Shown one piece after another: positions 52,531 to 58,673 of a stretch of DNA of 64,000 nucleotides (its first letter is position 1; the number at the start of each line of letters is the position of its first letter). Origin of the DNA: Verrucomicrobiaceae bacterium (GTDB lineage: Bacteria; Verrucomicrobiota; Verrucomicrobiia; Verrucomicrobiales; Akkermansiaceae); NCBI GenBank assembly GCA_027491155.1, contig JAIXWR010000013.1:1-64000 (forward strand), in the 5' to 3' direction. The translations under genes were made by a program, and so were the position numbers. The notes beneath the pieces were generated by a model. It was not told the DNA's origin. It worked only from the letters and a program-made list of their open reading frames with translations, and ran no database searches.

Positions 52531-52561
52531 AGGGTAGGGGGCCGATCCCTGCTGGCAAGCC
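52531..52561 (-). promoter_or_regulatory. promoter of tkt
   Basis: On the minus strand GGCTTGCCA (52553-52561), 16 bases, then TACCCT (52531-52536). The same nonamer and spacing occur ahead of tRNA-Glu and rpsA. It lies back to back with the tRNA-Glu promoter. Confidence 0.65.
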
Positions 52562-52634
52562 GCAAGCGGGGCAGCATGCGGTGACGATTTCATGGTAGGA
52601 ATGCGACACGAGAATTTTTCATGCGAATTTTGGC

Positions 52635-52662
52635 TTGCCAGCACGGGCGGGAGGACTAGCTT
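52635..52662 (+). promoter_or_regulatory. promoter of tRNA-Glu
   Basis: TTGCCA (52635-52640, preceded by GGC), 16 bases, then TAGCTT (52657-52662), 29 bases before the mature tRNA. It is near identical to the rpsA promoter. Confidence 0.7.
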
Positions 52663-52691
52663 TCCGCCCGCCGCACGCGGCACGATAGCAA

Positions 52692-52766
52692 GACCCGTTC
52701 GTCTAACGGTTAGGACTCCAGATTTTCATTCTGGCAATAGGGGTTCGATTCCCCTACGGGTTGCCA
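52692..52766 (+). tRNA. tRNA-Glu, anticodon TTC
   Basis: The 75-base gene folds as a cloverleaf: acceptor GACCCGT with ACGGGTT, anticodon stem CCAGA/TCTGG with loop TTTTCAT (anticodon TTC), and T arm AGGGG-TTCGATT-CCCCT with the usual TTCGA. The 3' CCA is encoded (52764-52766). The gene is followed by a terminator. Confidence 0.97.
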
Positions 52767-52775
52767 TCCTTTTCG

Positions 52776-52801
52776 CCACTCCCCCGGGGGGTGGTTTTTT
52801 T
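52776..52801 (+). terminator. terminator of tRNA-Glu
   Basis: CCACTCCCCC with GGGGGGTGG makes a strong stem (52776-52794), followed by seven T. Confidence 0.85.
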
Positions 52802-52837
52802 GTGCCCGGGTGTCCCGGTTCGCGGGTTCCGGGCATG

Positions 52838-52870
52838 AAAAAGGCGGACCTCCGTGGGGAGATCCGCCTT
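52838..52870 (-). terminator. terminator of the RRM-protein gene
   Basis: On the minus strand AAGGCGGATCTCC pairs with GGAGGTCCGCCTT (one U-G wobble) around a CCAC loop, then TTTTT. It is 33 bases beyond the stop codon. Confidence 0.85.
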
Positions 52871-52902
52871 GGGAAAATGCCTTGGAAGGGCCGGGGCCGG
52901 GA

Positions 52903-53310
52903 TTACCAGCGGCGGCCACCGCCGCCACCACCACCACCGCCGTAGCCGCCCTTGCCGCCGCCGCCGCCGCCGCCACCACCGCGGCGGTCGCCGCCGTAGC
53001 CACCGCCGCCGCCTCCGCGGCGATCACCGCCACCACCGCCGCCACCGTAGGACGGGCGGTCTTCACGGGGACGGGCTTCGTTGACGGTCAGGTTGCGGCC
53101 GCCGAAATCCTTGCCATCGAGGCCGCGGATGGCGGCTTCCATGCCTTCCTTGGAGCCCATGGAGACGAAAGCGAAGCCGCGGGGGCGTCCGGTTTCGCGG
53201 TCCATGACCAGGTTGACTTCGCTCACCGGGCCGAAGGCACCGAAGGCTTCGCGCAGCTCGTCTTCGCCGGCGGAGAAGGGGAGATTCCCCACGTACATCT
53301 TGTTACTCAT
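52903..53310 (-). CDS. glycine-rich RNA-binding protein with RRM
   Basis: The 135-residue protein has one RNA recognition motif (about 1-80) with RNP2 KMYVGNLPF and RNP1 RGFAFVSM, then a Gly/Arg-rich tail (about 88-135) ending GGGRRW. Such proteins in cyanobacteria and other bacteria respond to cold and chaperone RNA. The tail explains the simple GGC/GCC repeats in the DNA. It has its own terminator. The gene is convergent with tRNA-Glu and divergent from the desaturase gene, also a typical cold-response function. Confidence 0.92.
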   Translation of the reverse strand: MSNKMYVGNLPFSAGEDELREAFGAFGPVSEVNLVMDRETGRPRGFAFVSMGSKEGMEAAIRGLDGKDFGGRNLTVNEARPREDRPSYGGGGGGGDRRGGGGGGYGGDRRGGGGGGGGGKGGYGGGGGGGGGRRW

Positions 53311-53572
53311 TGCTAATCAGGTGGCCCGAACTTTCCTACTGTCTCTTCTTCGACTGTTCCCGCGAACCGGGTTTCAAATCACCACTGAATGCAATTCACT
53401 TGATGACCCTCCATGCCTTGAATCTGCCAGGGCGGCGAGCGCGATGGGACCATGACGGCCTCGGGAAGGGCGGCAAGCACCGAATCGAAAAACTTTTCAA
53501 AACTTTCCTTCGTAGATCCACGCATTCGACTCATCCCGATGGAAAAGAATCGCCGCGCGGGACGTTGGGACA

Positions 53573-53601
53573 TTGACCTGCGGTCCCGCCGCAGGTATGA
53601 A
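53573..53601 (+). promoter_or_regulatory. sigma-70-like promoter of the desaturase gene
   Basis: TTGACC (53573-53578), 17 bases, then TATGAA (53596-53601), 27 bases before ATG 53629. It is one of the best sigma-70-like matches in the window. Confidence 0.6.
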
Positions 53602-53628
53602 CCCGCGCCCTCCGGGGCAACTTTGCTC

Positions 53629-54750
53629 ATGAAAATGCCTTTTTCCCTGGTACGGGTGGACTGGATCAACACCGTCTTCCTCTTGGCCATCTCCCTGCTC
53701 GCGGTCGTCGCGGCTCCCTGGTACATCATCGCCCACGGCGGCAATGCCTTCCTCTGGAGCATGTTCGCCTTCTACTGCATCGCCACCGGCATGAGCATCA
53801 CGCTCGGCTACCACCGGCTCTTCTCCCACCTCTCGTTCAAGGCCAAGTGGCCGGTGCGCCTCTTCACCTTGGTCTTCGGCGCCTGCGCCTTCGAGAACTC
53901 GGCGCTGAACTGGTGCTCCGACCACCGCCGCCACCACAAGCACACCGACCACGACGACGACCCGTACGACATCTCGCAGGGTTTCTTCTGGGCGCACATC
54001 GGCTGGATCCTCTTCAAGCGCCTGCCCGAGCCGCCGCTCGACAACGTGAACGACCTCCGCAAGGACAAGCTGGTGATGTGGCAGCACCGCTGGGACAAGG
54101 CGATCGCCCTGCTGGTCGGCCTCGTGCTTCCCGCCGTGCTCGGCTACTACTTCGCCGGCGGTGCCACCGGCGCGCTCGGCGGCTTCCTGATCGCCGGCGT
54201 CCTGCGGGTCTTCGTGGTCCAGCAGTGCACCTTCTTCATCAACTCGCTCTGCCACACCATCGGCAGCCAGCCCTACTCGACCCGCTGCAGCGCCCGCGAC
54301 AGCTTCGTGATGTCGCTCTTCACCTTCGGCGAGGGCTACCACAACTATCACCACGAGTTCCAGCACGACTACCGCAACGGCGTGAAGCCGTGGAACTTCG
54401 ACCCGACCAAGTGGGCCATCTGGCTGCTTTCGAAGGTTGGACTCGCCAGCGACCTGCGCCGGGTGGCGGACACCAAGGTGCTGCTCGCCGAGATGGCGGA
54501 AGCCCGCCGCCGCGCCGACCTCGAGCTGGCCCGTTTGAAAGAGTCCGGCGACCATCCGCTGCGCGACAAGGCTCTCGAGGCGATGAACGCCCTCAGCGAG
54601 CGCCTCAGCGCCAACTACCACGAACTGGAGAAGGCAATGGCCGACCGCGTCGAGCTTTCCCGCAAGGCGATCCGCGCCTGGAGCAAGGAAACCCGCGAAA
54701 CCCTCAATCACCTGAGGGCCCTGAGCCGCGGCCGCGAGGTTCCGGCCTGA
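53629..54750 (+). CDS. acyl-CoA/acyl-lipid fatty acid desaturase
   Basis: This membrane enzyme introduces a double bond into fatty acyl chains using a di-iron centre. All three His boxes are present: HRLFSH (62-67), HRRHH (99-103) and HNYHH (about 238-242). Four hydrophobic helices surround them. The order matches Delta-9 desaturases. The C-terminal 100 residues or so (from about 275) are a highly charged, coiled-coil-like helix (AEMAEARRRADLELARLKE) uncommon in the family. ATG 53629 is preferred over the longer open frame because family similarity begins there and a promoter lies just upstream. A terminator follows. Confidence 0.93.
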   Translation: MKMPFSLVRVDWINTVFLLAISLLAVVAAPWYIIAHGGNAFLWSMFAFYCIATGMSITLGYHRLFSHLSFKAKWPVRLFTLVFGACAFENSALNWCSDHRRHHKHTDHDDDPYDISQGFFWAHIGWILFKRLPEPPLDNVNDLRKDKLVMWQHRWDKAIALLVGLVLPAVLGYYFAGGATGALGGFLIAGVLRVFVVQQCTFFINSLCHTIGSQPYSTRCSARDSFVMSLFTFGEGYHNYHHEFQHDYRNGVKPWNFDPTKWAIWLLSKVGLASDLRRVADTKVLLAEMAEARRRADLELARLKESGDHPLRDKALEAMNALSERLSANYHELEKAMADRVELSRKAIRAWSKETRETLNHLRALSRGREVPA

Positions 54751-54771
54751 TCCTGCCCGATCCGATTTCGA

Positions 54772-54802
54772 GCCATCCGGGTTTCTCCCGGGTGGCTTTT
54801 TT
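54772..54802 (+). terminator. terminator of the desaturase gene
   Basis: GCCATCCGGG pairs with CCCGGGTGGC (one T-G wobble) around TTTCT, followed by six T. Confidence 0.88.
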
Positions 54803-54880
54803 CTTGGGTGGGCGAAGCGATCCGGTGCTTCGCGGCCAGGCGAAGCTTGCCAAGCCGCCGGATCGGGCGGATGGGAGAGC

Positions 54881-55891
54881 ATGTCAGAAACCTTTCACGC
54901 CTGGGCCGCGGCGGACCGCGGCACCACCCTCCGGCCCTTCGACTACCAACCCGGTCCGCTGGGACCGGAACAAGTCCAGATCCGGGTGGAATCCTGCGGG
55001 ATCTGCCACTCGGACCTTTCGATGATCGAAAACGAGTGGGGCAATTCGGTTTTCCCGCTGGTTGCCGGCCACGAGGCGGTGGGGATCGTCGAAGCCGTCG
55101 GCGACTTCGCGAAAGGTGTGCAAGTCGGTGACCGTGTCGGGCTCGGCTGGTTCGCGGGTTCCTGCATGAGCTGCCATCCCTGCCTTTCGGGCCGCCACAA
55201 CCTCTGCGCCGGCGCCGAGCAGACGATCGTCGGGCGCCACGGAGGCTTCGCCGACCGGGTGCGCTGCCACTGGAGCTGGGCGGTCCGCCTGCCGGAAGCG
55301 CTGGACCCGCGGAAAGCCGGGCCGCTGTTTTGCGGCGGAATCACGGTGTTCGCTCCGATCGCCGACTTCGGGGTCAAGCCGACCCACCGCGTCGGCGTGA
55401 TCGGCATCGGCGGGCTGGGCCACCTCGCGCTGCAATTCCTCAACAAGTGGGGCTGCCACGTCACCGCCTTCACCTCCAGCGATTCGAAGGCGGACGAGGC
55501 CAAAGCGCTCGGCGCCCACGCGGTGCTGAATTCCCGCGACAGCGCGGCGATGAAGGCGGCGGCCGGTTCGTTCGACTTCATCCTCTCCACGGTGAACGTG
55601 CCACTGGATTGGAACACCTACCTCGAGCTGCTGGCGCCGGACGGGCGGCTGCATTTCGTCGGCGCGGTGCTGGAGCCGGTGGCGGTGCCCGCCTTCGCGC
55701 TGATCGGCGGCCGCAAGCGGATCAGCGGCTCGCCGCTCGGGTCGATCGCCACGGTGATGGACATGCTCGATTTCTGCGCCCGCCACGGGATCGCCGCGCA
55801 GACCGAGAGCTTCCCGATGGGCGAGGTGAACGCCGCGCTCGACCACCTGCGGGCCGGCAAGGCGCGCTACCGCATCGTCCTCGAAAACTGA
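54881..55891 (+). CDS. zinc-dependent alcohol dehydrogenase (YahK/CAD type)
   Basis: The 336-residue protein is an MDR-family dehydrogenase. Catalytic zinc ligands are Cys42 (ICHSD), His64 and Glu65. Structural-zinc cysteines are 95, 98, 101 and 109. The nucleotide-binding GIGGLGHLA motif fits NADP+-preferring YahK/cinnamyl-alcohol types. Substrates are probably aldehydes. It begins a three-gene operon with an ADP-ribosylhydrolase-like gene 4 bases later and tspO. Confidence 0.9.
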   Translation: MSETFHAWAAADRGTTLRPFDYQPGPLGPEQVQIRVESCGICHSDLSMIENEWGNSVFPLVAGHEAVGIVEAVGDFAKGVQVGDRVGLGWFAGSCMSCHPCLSGRHNLCAGAEQTIVGRHGGFADRVRCHWSWAVRLPEALDPRKAGPLFCGGITVFAPIADFGVKPTHRVGVIGIGGLGHLALQFLNKWGCHVTAFTSSDSKADEAKALGAHAVLNSRDSAAMKAAAGSFDFILSTVNVPLDWNTYLELLAPDGRLHFVGAVLEPVAVPAFALIGGRKRISGSPLGSIATVMDMLDFCARHGIAAQTESFPMGEVNAALDHLRAGKARYRIVLEN

Positions 55892-55895
55892 ATCC

Positions 55896-56795
55896 ATGAC
55901 CGCCCGCGATTTCATCCTGCCCTCGTTCTTCGGCGACGCGCTCGCGCTGGGTCCGCACTGGATCTACGACGCCGCCGCGATCGCCGCCCGCTATCCCGGC
56001 GGGATCCGCGAGTACGATGCTCCTCGTAGTTCCTACCACCCGGGCAAGTCGGCCGGGAATTTCACCCACCTGGGCGACCAGACGCTGGCGCTGCTGGAGT
56101 CGCTGGCGGACCACGGGGGATCGCTGGCCGCGTGGCCAGCCGATTGGCGGGCGTGGGCCGAGCGGATCCGCGAGGATAAGAGCAGCTATTTCGACGGGGC
56201 GACCCGCGGGACTTTGGAGAACCTTGCCGAAGGGCGGAGGCAGCCGTCGGATTCCAGCGATCTGGCCGGCGCGGCGCGGATCGCGCCCCTGTTCGCGGTG
56301 CACGACGACCTTGCGGCCCTGGTCGCCGCCGCGCGGGCTCAGACGGCGCTGACCCACGGCGATCTGCGGGTGGTCGATGCCGCCGAGTTCTTCGCCCGCG
56401 CCGCCTTCGCGGTGGGCGAAGGGGCAGGCTTCGAGGAGGCCTTCGAGGAAGCCGCGTTCTTCCCCTATGCAGCCCTGCCCGCGGCGGAGTGGCGGATGGC
56501 GGCGGTCCACGTGGCGGCGGAGCTTGCCGCGCAGGCACCCTCGCTGGGCCTCGGCTGCGACATCGTCGGGGCCTTTCCGATCACCCTGGCGCTGGCGCTT
56601 TGCCACGAGGACGACCCCGTCGCAGCGCTGTCGGCGAATGCGATGCTGGGCGGCGATTCGGCCGCGCGGGGATTGCTGCTAGGCCTGCTGATGGGGGCCC
56701 GGCACGGGGCGGACGCCTTACCCGCGGCGTGGACGGAAGGATTGAAGGCGCGCGAAACCATCGACCGCGCCCTGCAGCGCCTCGAATCCCGATGA
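55896..56795 (+). CDS. ADP-ribosylglycohydrolase-family protein, divergent
   Basis: The family removes ADP-ribose from proteins or O-acetyl-ADP-ribose. The 299-residue protein matches the family at GDALALGPHWIYD (12-24), THLGDQTLAL and NAMLGGDSAARGLLLGLLMGA. In most members the last block reads GDTDT, giving two metal-ligating residues. Here it reads GDSAA, so part of the dimagnesium site is missing and activity is uncertain. It lies 4 bases after the alcohol dehydrogenase gene and overlaps tspO by four bases (ATGA). Confidence 0.8.
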   Translation: MTARDFILPSFFGDALALGPHWIYDAAAIAARYPGGIREYDAPRSSYHPGKSAGNFTHLGDQTLALLESLADHGGSLAAWPADWRAWAERIREDKSSYFDGATRGTLENLAEGRRQPSDSSDLAGAARIAPLFAVHDDLAALVAAARAQTALTHGDLRVVDAAEFFARAAFAVGEGAGFEEAFEEAAFFPYAALPAAEWRMAAVHVAAELAAQAPSLGLGCDIVGAFPITLALALCHEDDPVAALSANAMLGGDSAARGLLLGLLMGARHGADALPAAWTEGLKARETIDRALQRLESR

Positions 56796-57259
56796 GCGCG
56801 ACGATCCGGTCCTGGGCCTGGCCGCTGGGTCTGGCGCTGCTTTGCCTCGTGGCCGGCGGAATCTCCGGCGCGGTCTCGGGCGGCGGCGGAGAATGGTATC
56901 GCGGCCTGGCCAAACCGCCGGGCACGCCGCCCTCCTGGGTCTTCGGGCCGGTGTGGTCGACGCTCTACCTGATGATGGGCGCGGCGGCCGGCCTGCTGGT
57001 CGTGAAAAAGTCGTGGTGCGCGGTCCGGCTGTTCGCCGTGCAGTTCGCGCTGAACCTCGCCTGGTCGCCGATGTTTTTCGGGCTGCAACAGCCGGCGCTC
57101 GCGCTGGGGGTCATCCTGGCGATGGGCCTGCTGATCGGCCTGACGGTCCGCGCCGCGCGGGTGGATTCCCCGGCTGCCGCGCGTCTGTTGCTTCCCTATT
57201 GGGCCTGGGTCACTTACGCAACCTGGCTCAACGCCGGTTTCGCCTTCCTCAACCGCTGA
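56792..57259 (+). CDS. tspO: TspO/MBR tryptophan-rich sensory protein
   Basis: TspO is a five-helix membrane protein that binds tetrapyrroles and affects stress regulation. The 155-residue protein has five hydrophobic helices and the diagnostic aromatic motifs W-Y-R-G-L-A-K-P, WVFGPVWSTLYLMMG, FALNLAWSPMFFG and YWAWVTYATWLNAGF. ATG 56792 overlaps the preceding stop by four bases, so translation is coupled. It ends the operon before a perfect hairpin. Confidence 0.93.
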   Translation: MSATIRSWAWPLGLALLCLVAGGISGAVSGGGGEWYRGLAKPPGTPPSWVFGPVWSTLYLMMGAAAGLLVVKKSWCAVRLFAVQFALNLAWSPMFFGLQQPALALGVILAMGLLIGLTVRAARVDSPAAARLLLPYWAWVTYATWLNAGFAFLNR

Positions 57260-57276
57260 ATCCCGGTACGCGAAAG

Positions 57277-57303
57277 CAGGGATCCGGCCGGACCGGATCC
57301 CTG
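57277..57303. terminator. perfect 11-bp hairpin between convergent operons
   Basis: CAGGGATCCGG pairs with CCGGATCCCTG around a 5-base CCGGA loop (57277-57303). It lies between tspO and the hisG operon, which converge. The T-run is weak, so it is probably a bidirectional terminator of modest strength. Confidence 0.5.
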
Positions 57304-57356
57304 TCGGGAAGAACATTTCACATCAAGCACGGGGCGCGCCCGTGGCACGCAAGCCG

Positions 57357-57461
57357 TTAGGACTTGTAACGCAGGCGCTTCTTATGGCGGTTCTGCTTCA
57401 TGCGCTTCTTGCGCTTGTGCTTGTTGATCTTGGTCTTACGGCGTTTCTTCAGCGAGCCCAT
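57357..57461 (-). CDS. AURKAIP1/COX24-like small basic ribosomal protein (34 aa)
   Basis: This very small gene encodes MGSLKKRRKTKINKHKRKKR followed by MKQNRHKKRLRYKS. It matches the AURKAIP1/COX24 domain of mitochondrial ribosomal protein mS38 and its short bacterial counterparts (bS22-like). The protein is about 60 percent Lys and Arg, suited to binding rRNA. It lies 34 bases after hisG on the same strand. The ATG at 57461 is preceded by AAGCACCACC without a strong Shine-Dalgarno. It is too short for most gene finders. Confidence 0.85.
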   Translation of the reverse strand: MGSLKKRRKTKINKHKRKKRMKQNRHKKRLRYKS

Positions 57462-57495
57462 GGTGGTGCTTGGTGGTTCGGGTGGATGGAAAGTT

Positions 57496-58383
57496 TCAGG
57501 GGACGATCTTGTTCAGCGGATACTCGATGATGCCTTCGGCACCGAGTTCCTTGAGCGTCGGGATGATGTCGCGGACGACCTTTTCGCCGATGACCGTTTC
57601 GACCGCCACCCAGCCTTCTTCGGACAGGTGGGACACGGTCGGCCGGCGCATCGCGGGCAGGAGTTCCAGCAGGGCGGGCAACTTGTCCGCCGGAAGATTC
57701 ATTTTCAAGCCCACTTTGTCGCGGGCTTCGAGCGCGGCCTTGAGCAGCAGGGTCAGGCGCTCCATTTTCTGCCGCTTCCACGGGTCCGCCGCGGCGGCCT
57801 GGCTGGCGTAGAAATGGGGGAAGGAGGTCAGCAGGGTGTCGACGATCCGCAGCTTGTTGGCCTTGATCGAGGAGCCGGTCTCGGTGACGTCGACGATGGC
57901 GTCGACCAGATCCGGCACCTTCACCTCGGTCGCGCCCCAGGAGAATTCGACTTCGGCGTTGATGCCTTTCGCCTTCAGGTAGCGCTCGGTGATCGCCACG
58001 CCTTCGGTCGCGATCCGCTTGCCTTCAAGGTCTTCCGGCTTGCGGATCGGCGAGTCCTCGGGGACTACCAGCACCCAGTGGGTGGGCCGCGGGGTGGCGC
58101 GGGAGTAGGGGAGTTCGGCCAGGTCGACCAGGCTGCCGTCGAACTCGCTGGCCCAGTCCAGGCCGGTGATGCCGCAGTCGATGAAGCCCTGGTCGATGTA
58201 GCGGGCGACCTCTTGGGCGCGGATCAGGTAGAGATCCAGCTCCGGGTCGTTCGACGAGGGCCGCAGGCCGCGCGAGGAGACATAGACCTCGTAGCCGGCC
58301 TTCGCGAGAAGGTCGAGGGTCGGCCCTTCCAAGGAGCCCTTGGGAATGGCCAGTTTGAGGGTCTTGTCGGAGCTTTCCGGCAT
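57496..58383 (-). CDS. hisG: ATP phosphoribosyltransferase (long form)
   Basis: HisG joins ATP and PRPP in the first step of histidine synthesis. The 295-residue protein is the long form, with a C-terminal histidine-binding regulatory domain (about 215-295, ERLTLLLKAALEARDKVGLKMN onward). The N-terminal KLAIPKGSLEGPTLDLLAKAGY, DCGITGLDWASEF and the PRPP-binding segment VPDLVDAIVDVTETGSSIKANKLRIVD are diagnostic. ATG 58383 gives a start at the conserved N-terminus. No other his genes are adjacent. The downstream partner is a 34-residue ribosomal protein gene. Confidence 0.95.
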   Translation of the reverse strand: MPESSDKTLKLAIPKGSLEGPTLDLLAKAGYEVYVSSRGLRPSSNDPELDLYLIRAQEVARYIDQGFIDCGITGLDWASEFDGSLVDLAELPYSRATPRPTHWVLVVPEDSPIRKPEDLEGKRIATEGVAITERYLKAKGINAEVEFSWGATEVKVPDLVDAIVDVTETGSSIKANKLRIVDTLLTSFPHFYASQAAAADPWKRQKMERLTLLLKAALEARDKVGLKMNLPADKLPALLELLPAMRRPTVSHLSEEGWVAVETVIGEKVVRDIIPTLKELGAEGIIEYPLNKIVP

Positions 58384-58397
58384 CGTGCGGGGCGGCG

Positions 58398-58426
58398 GGG
58401 ATAGCGGGAGGTCGGCGGGGAGGCAA
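58398..58426 (-). promoter_or_regulatory. candidate promoter of hisG
   Basis: On the minus strand TTGCCT (58421-58426), 17 bases, then TATCCC (58398-58403), 15 bases before the hisG start. Confidence 0.5.
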
Positions 58427-58673
58427 GGGAAGTTTTTAAAAGGGCGCCCGTCGCCACCCGGCTTGTCCCGAGTCGCCATGAGCGCGGCCCTCCCGGAACC
58501 GTTCAAGGCTGGCCTCGGCATCCGGGGAATCGCGGCCGAAAGAAACCTTGGTGAAATCCTTTGGGAAACTACCGTCGCGAAGGATGAAGAAAGCTGGGGG
58601 GCTTGAATCACCCACGGGCTGCTGCGCTGGATAAGAAACGCGAAAGATATACAACTACTCCGCTCGCTTCTGA

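Noticed and set aside
52910-53050. CCGCCACCA-type simple repeat as a CRISPR or microsatellite
   Set aside because: The repeat is explained by glycine codons of the RRM protein tail.
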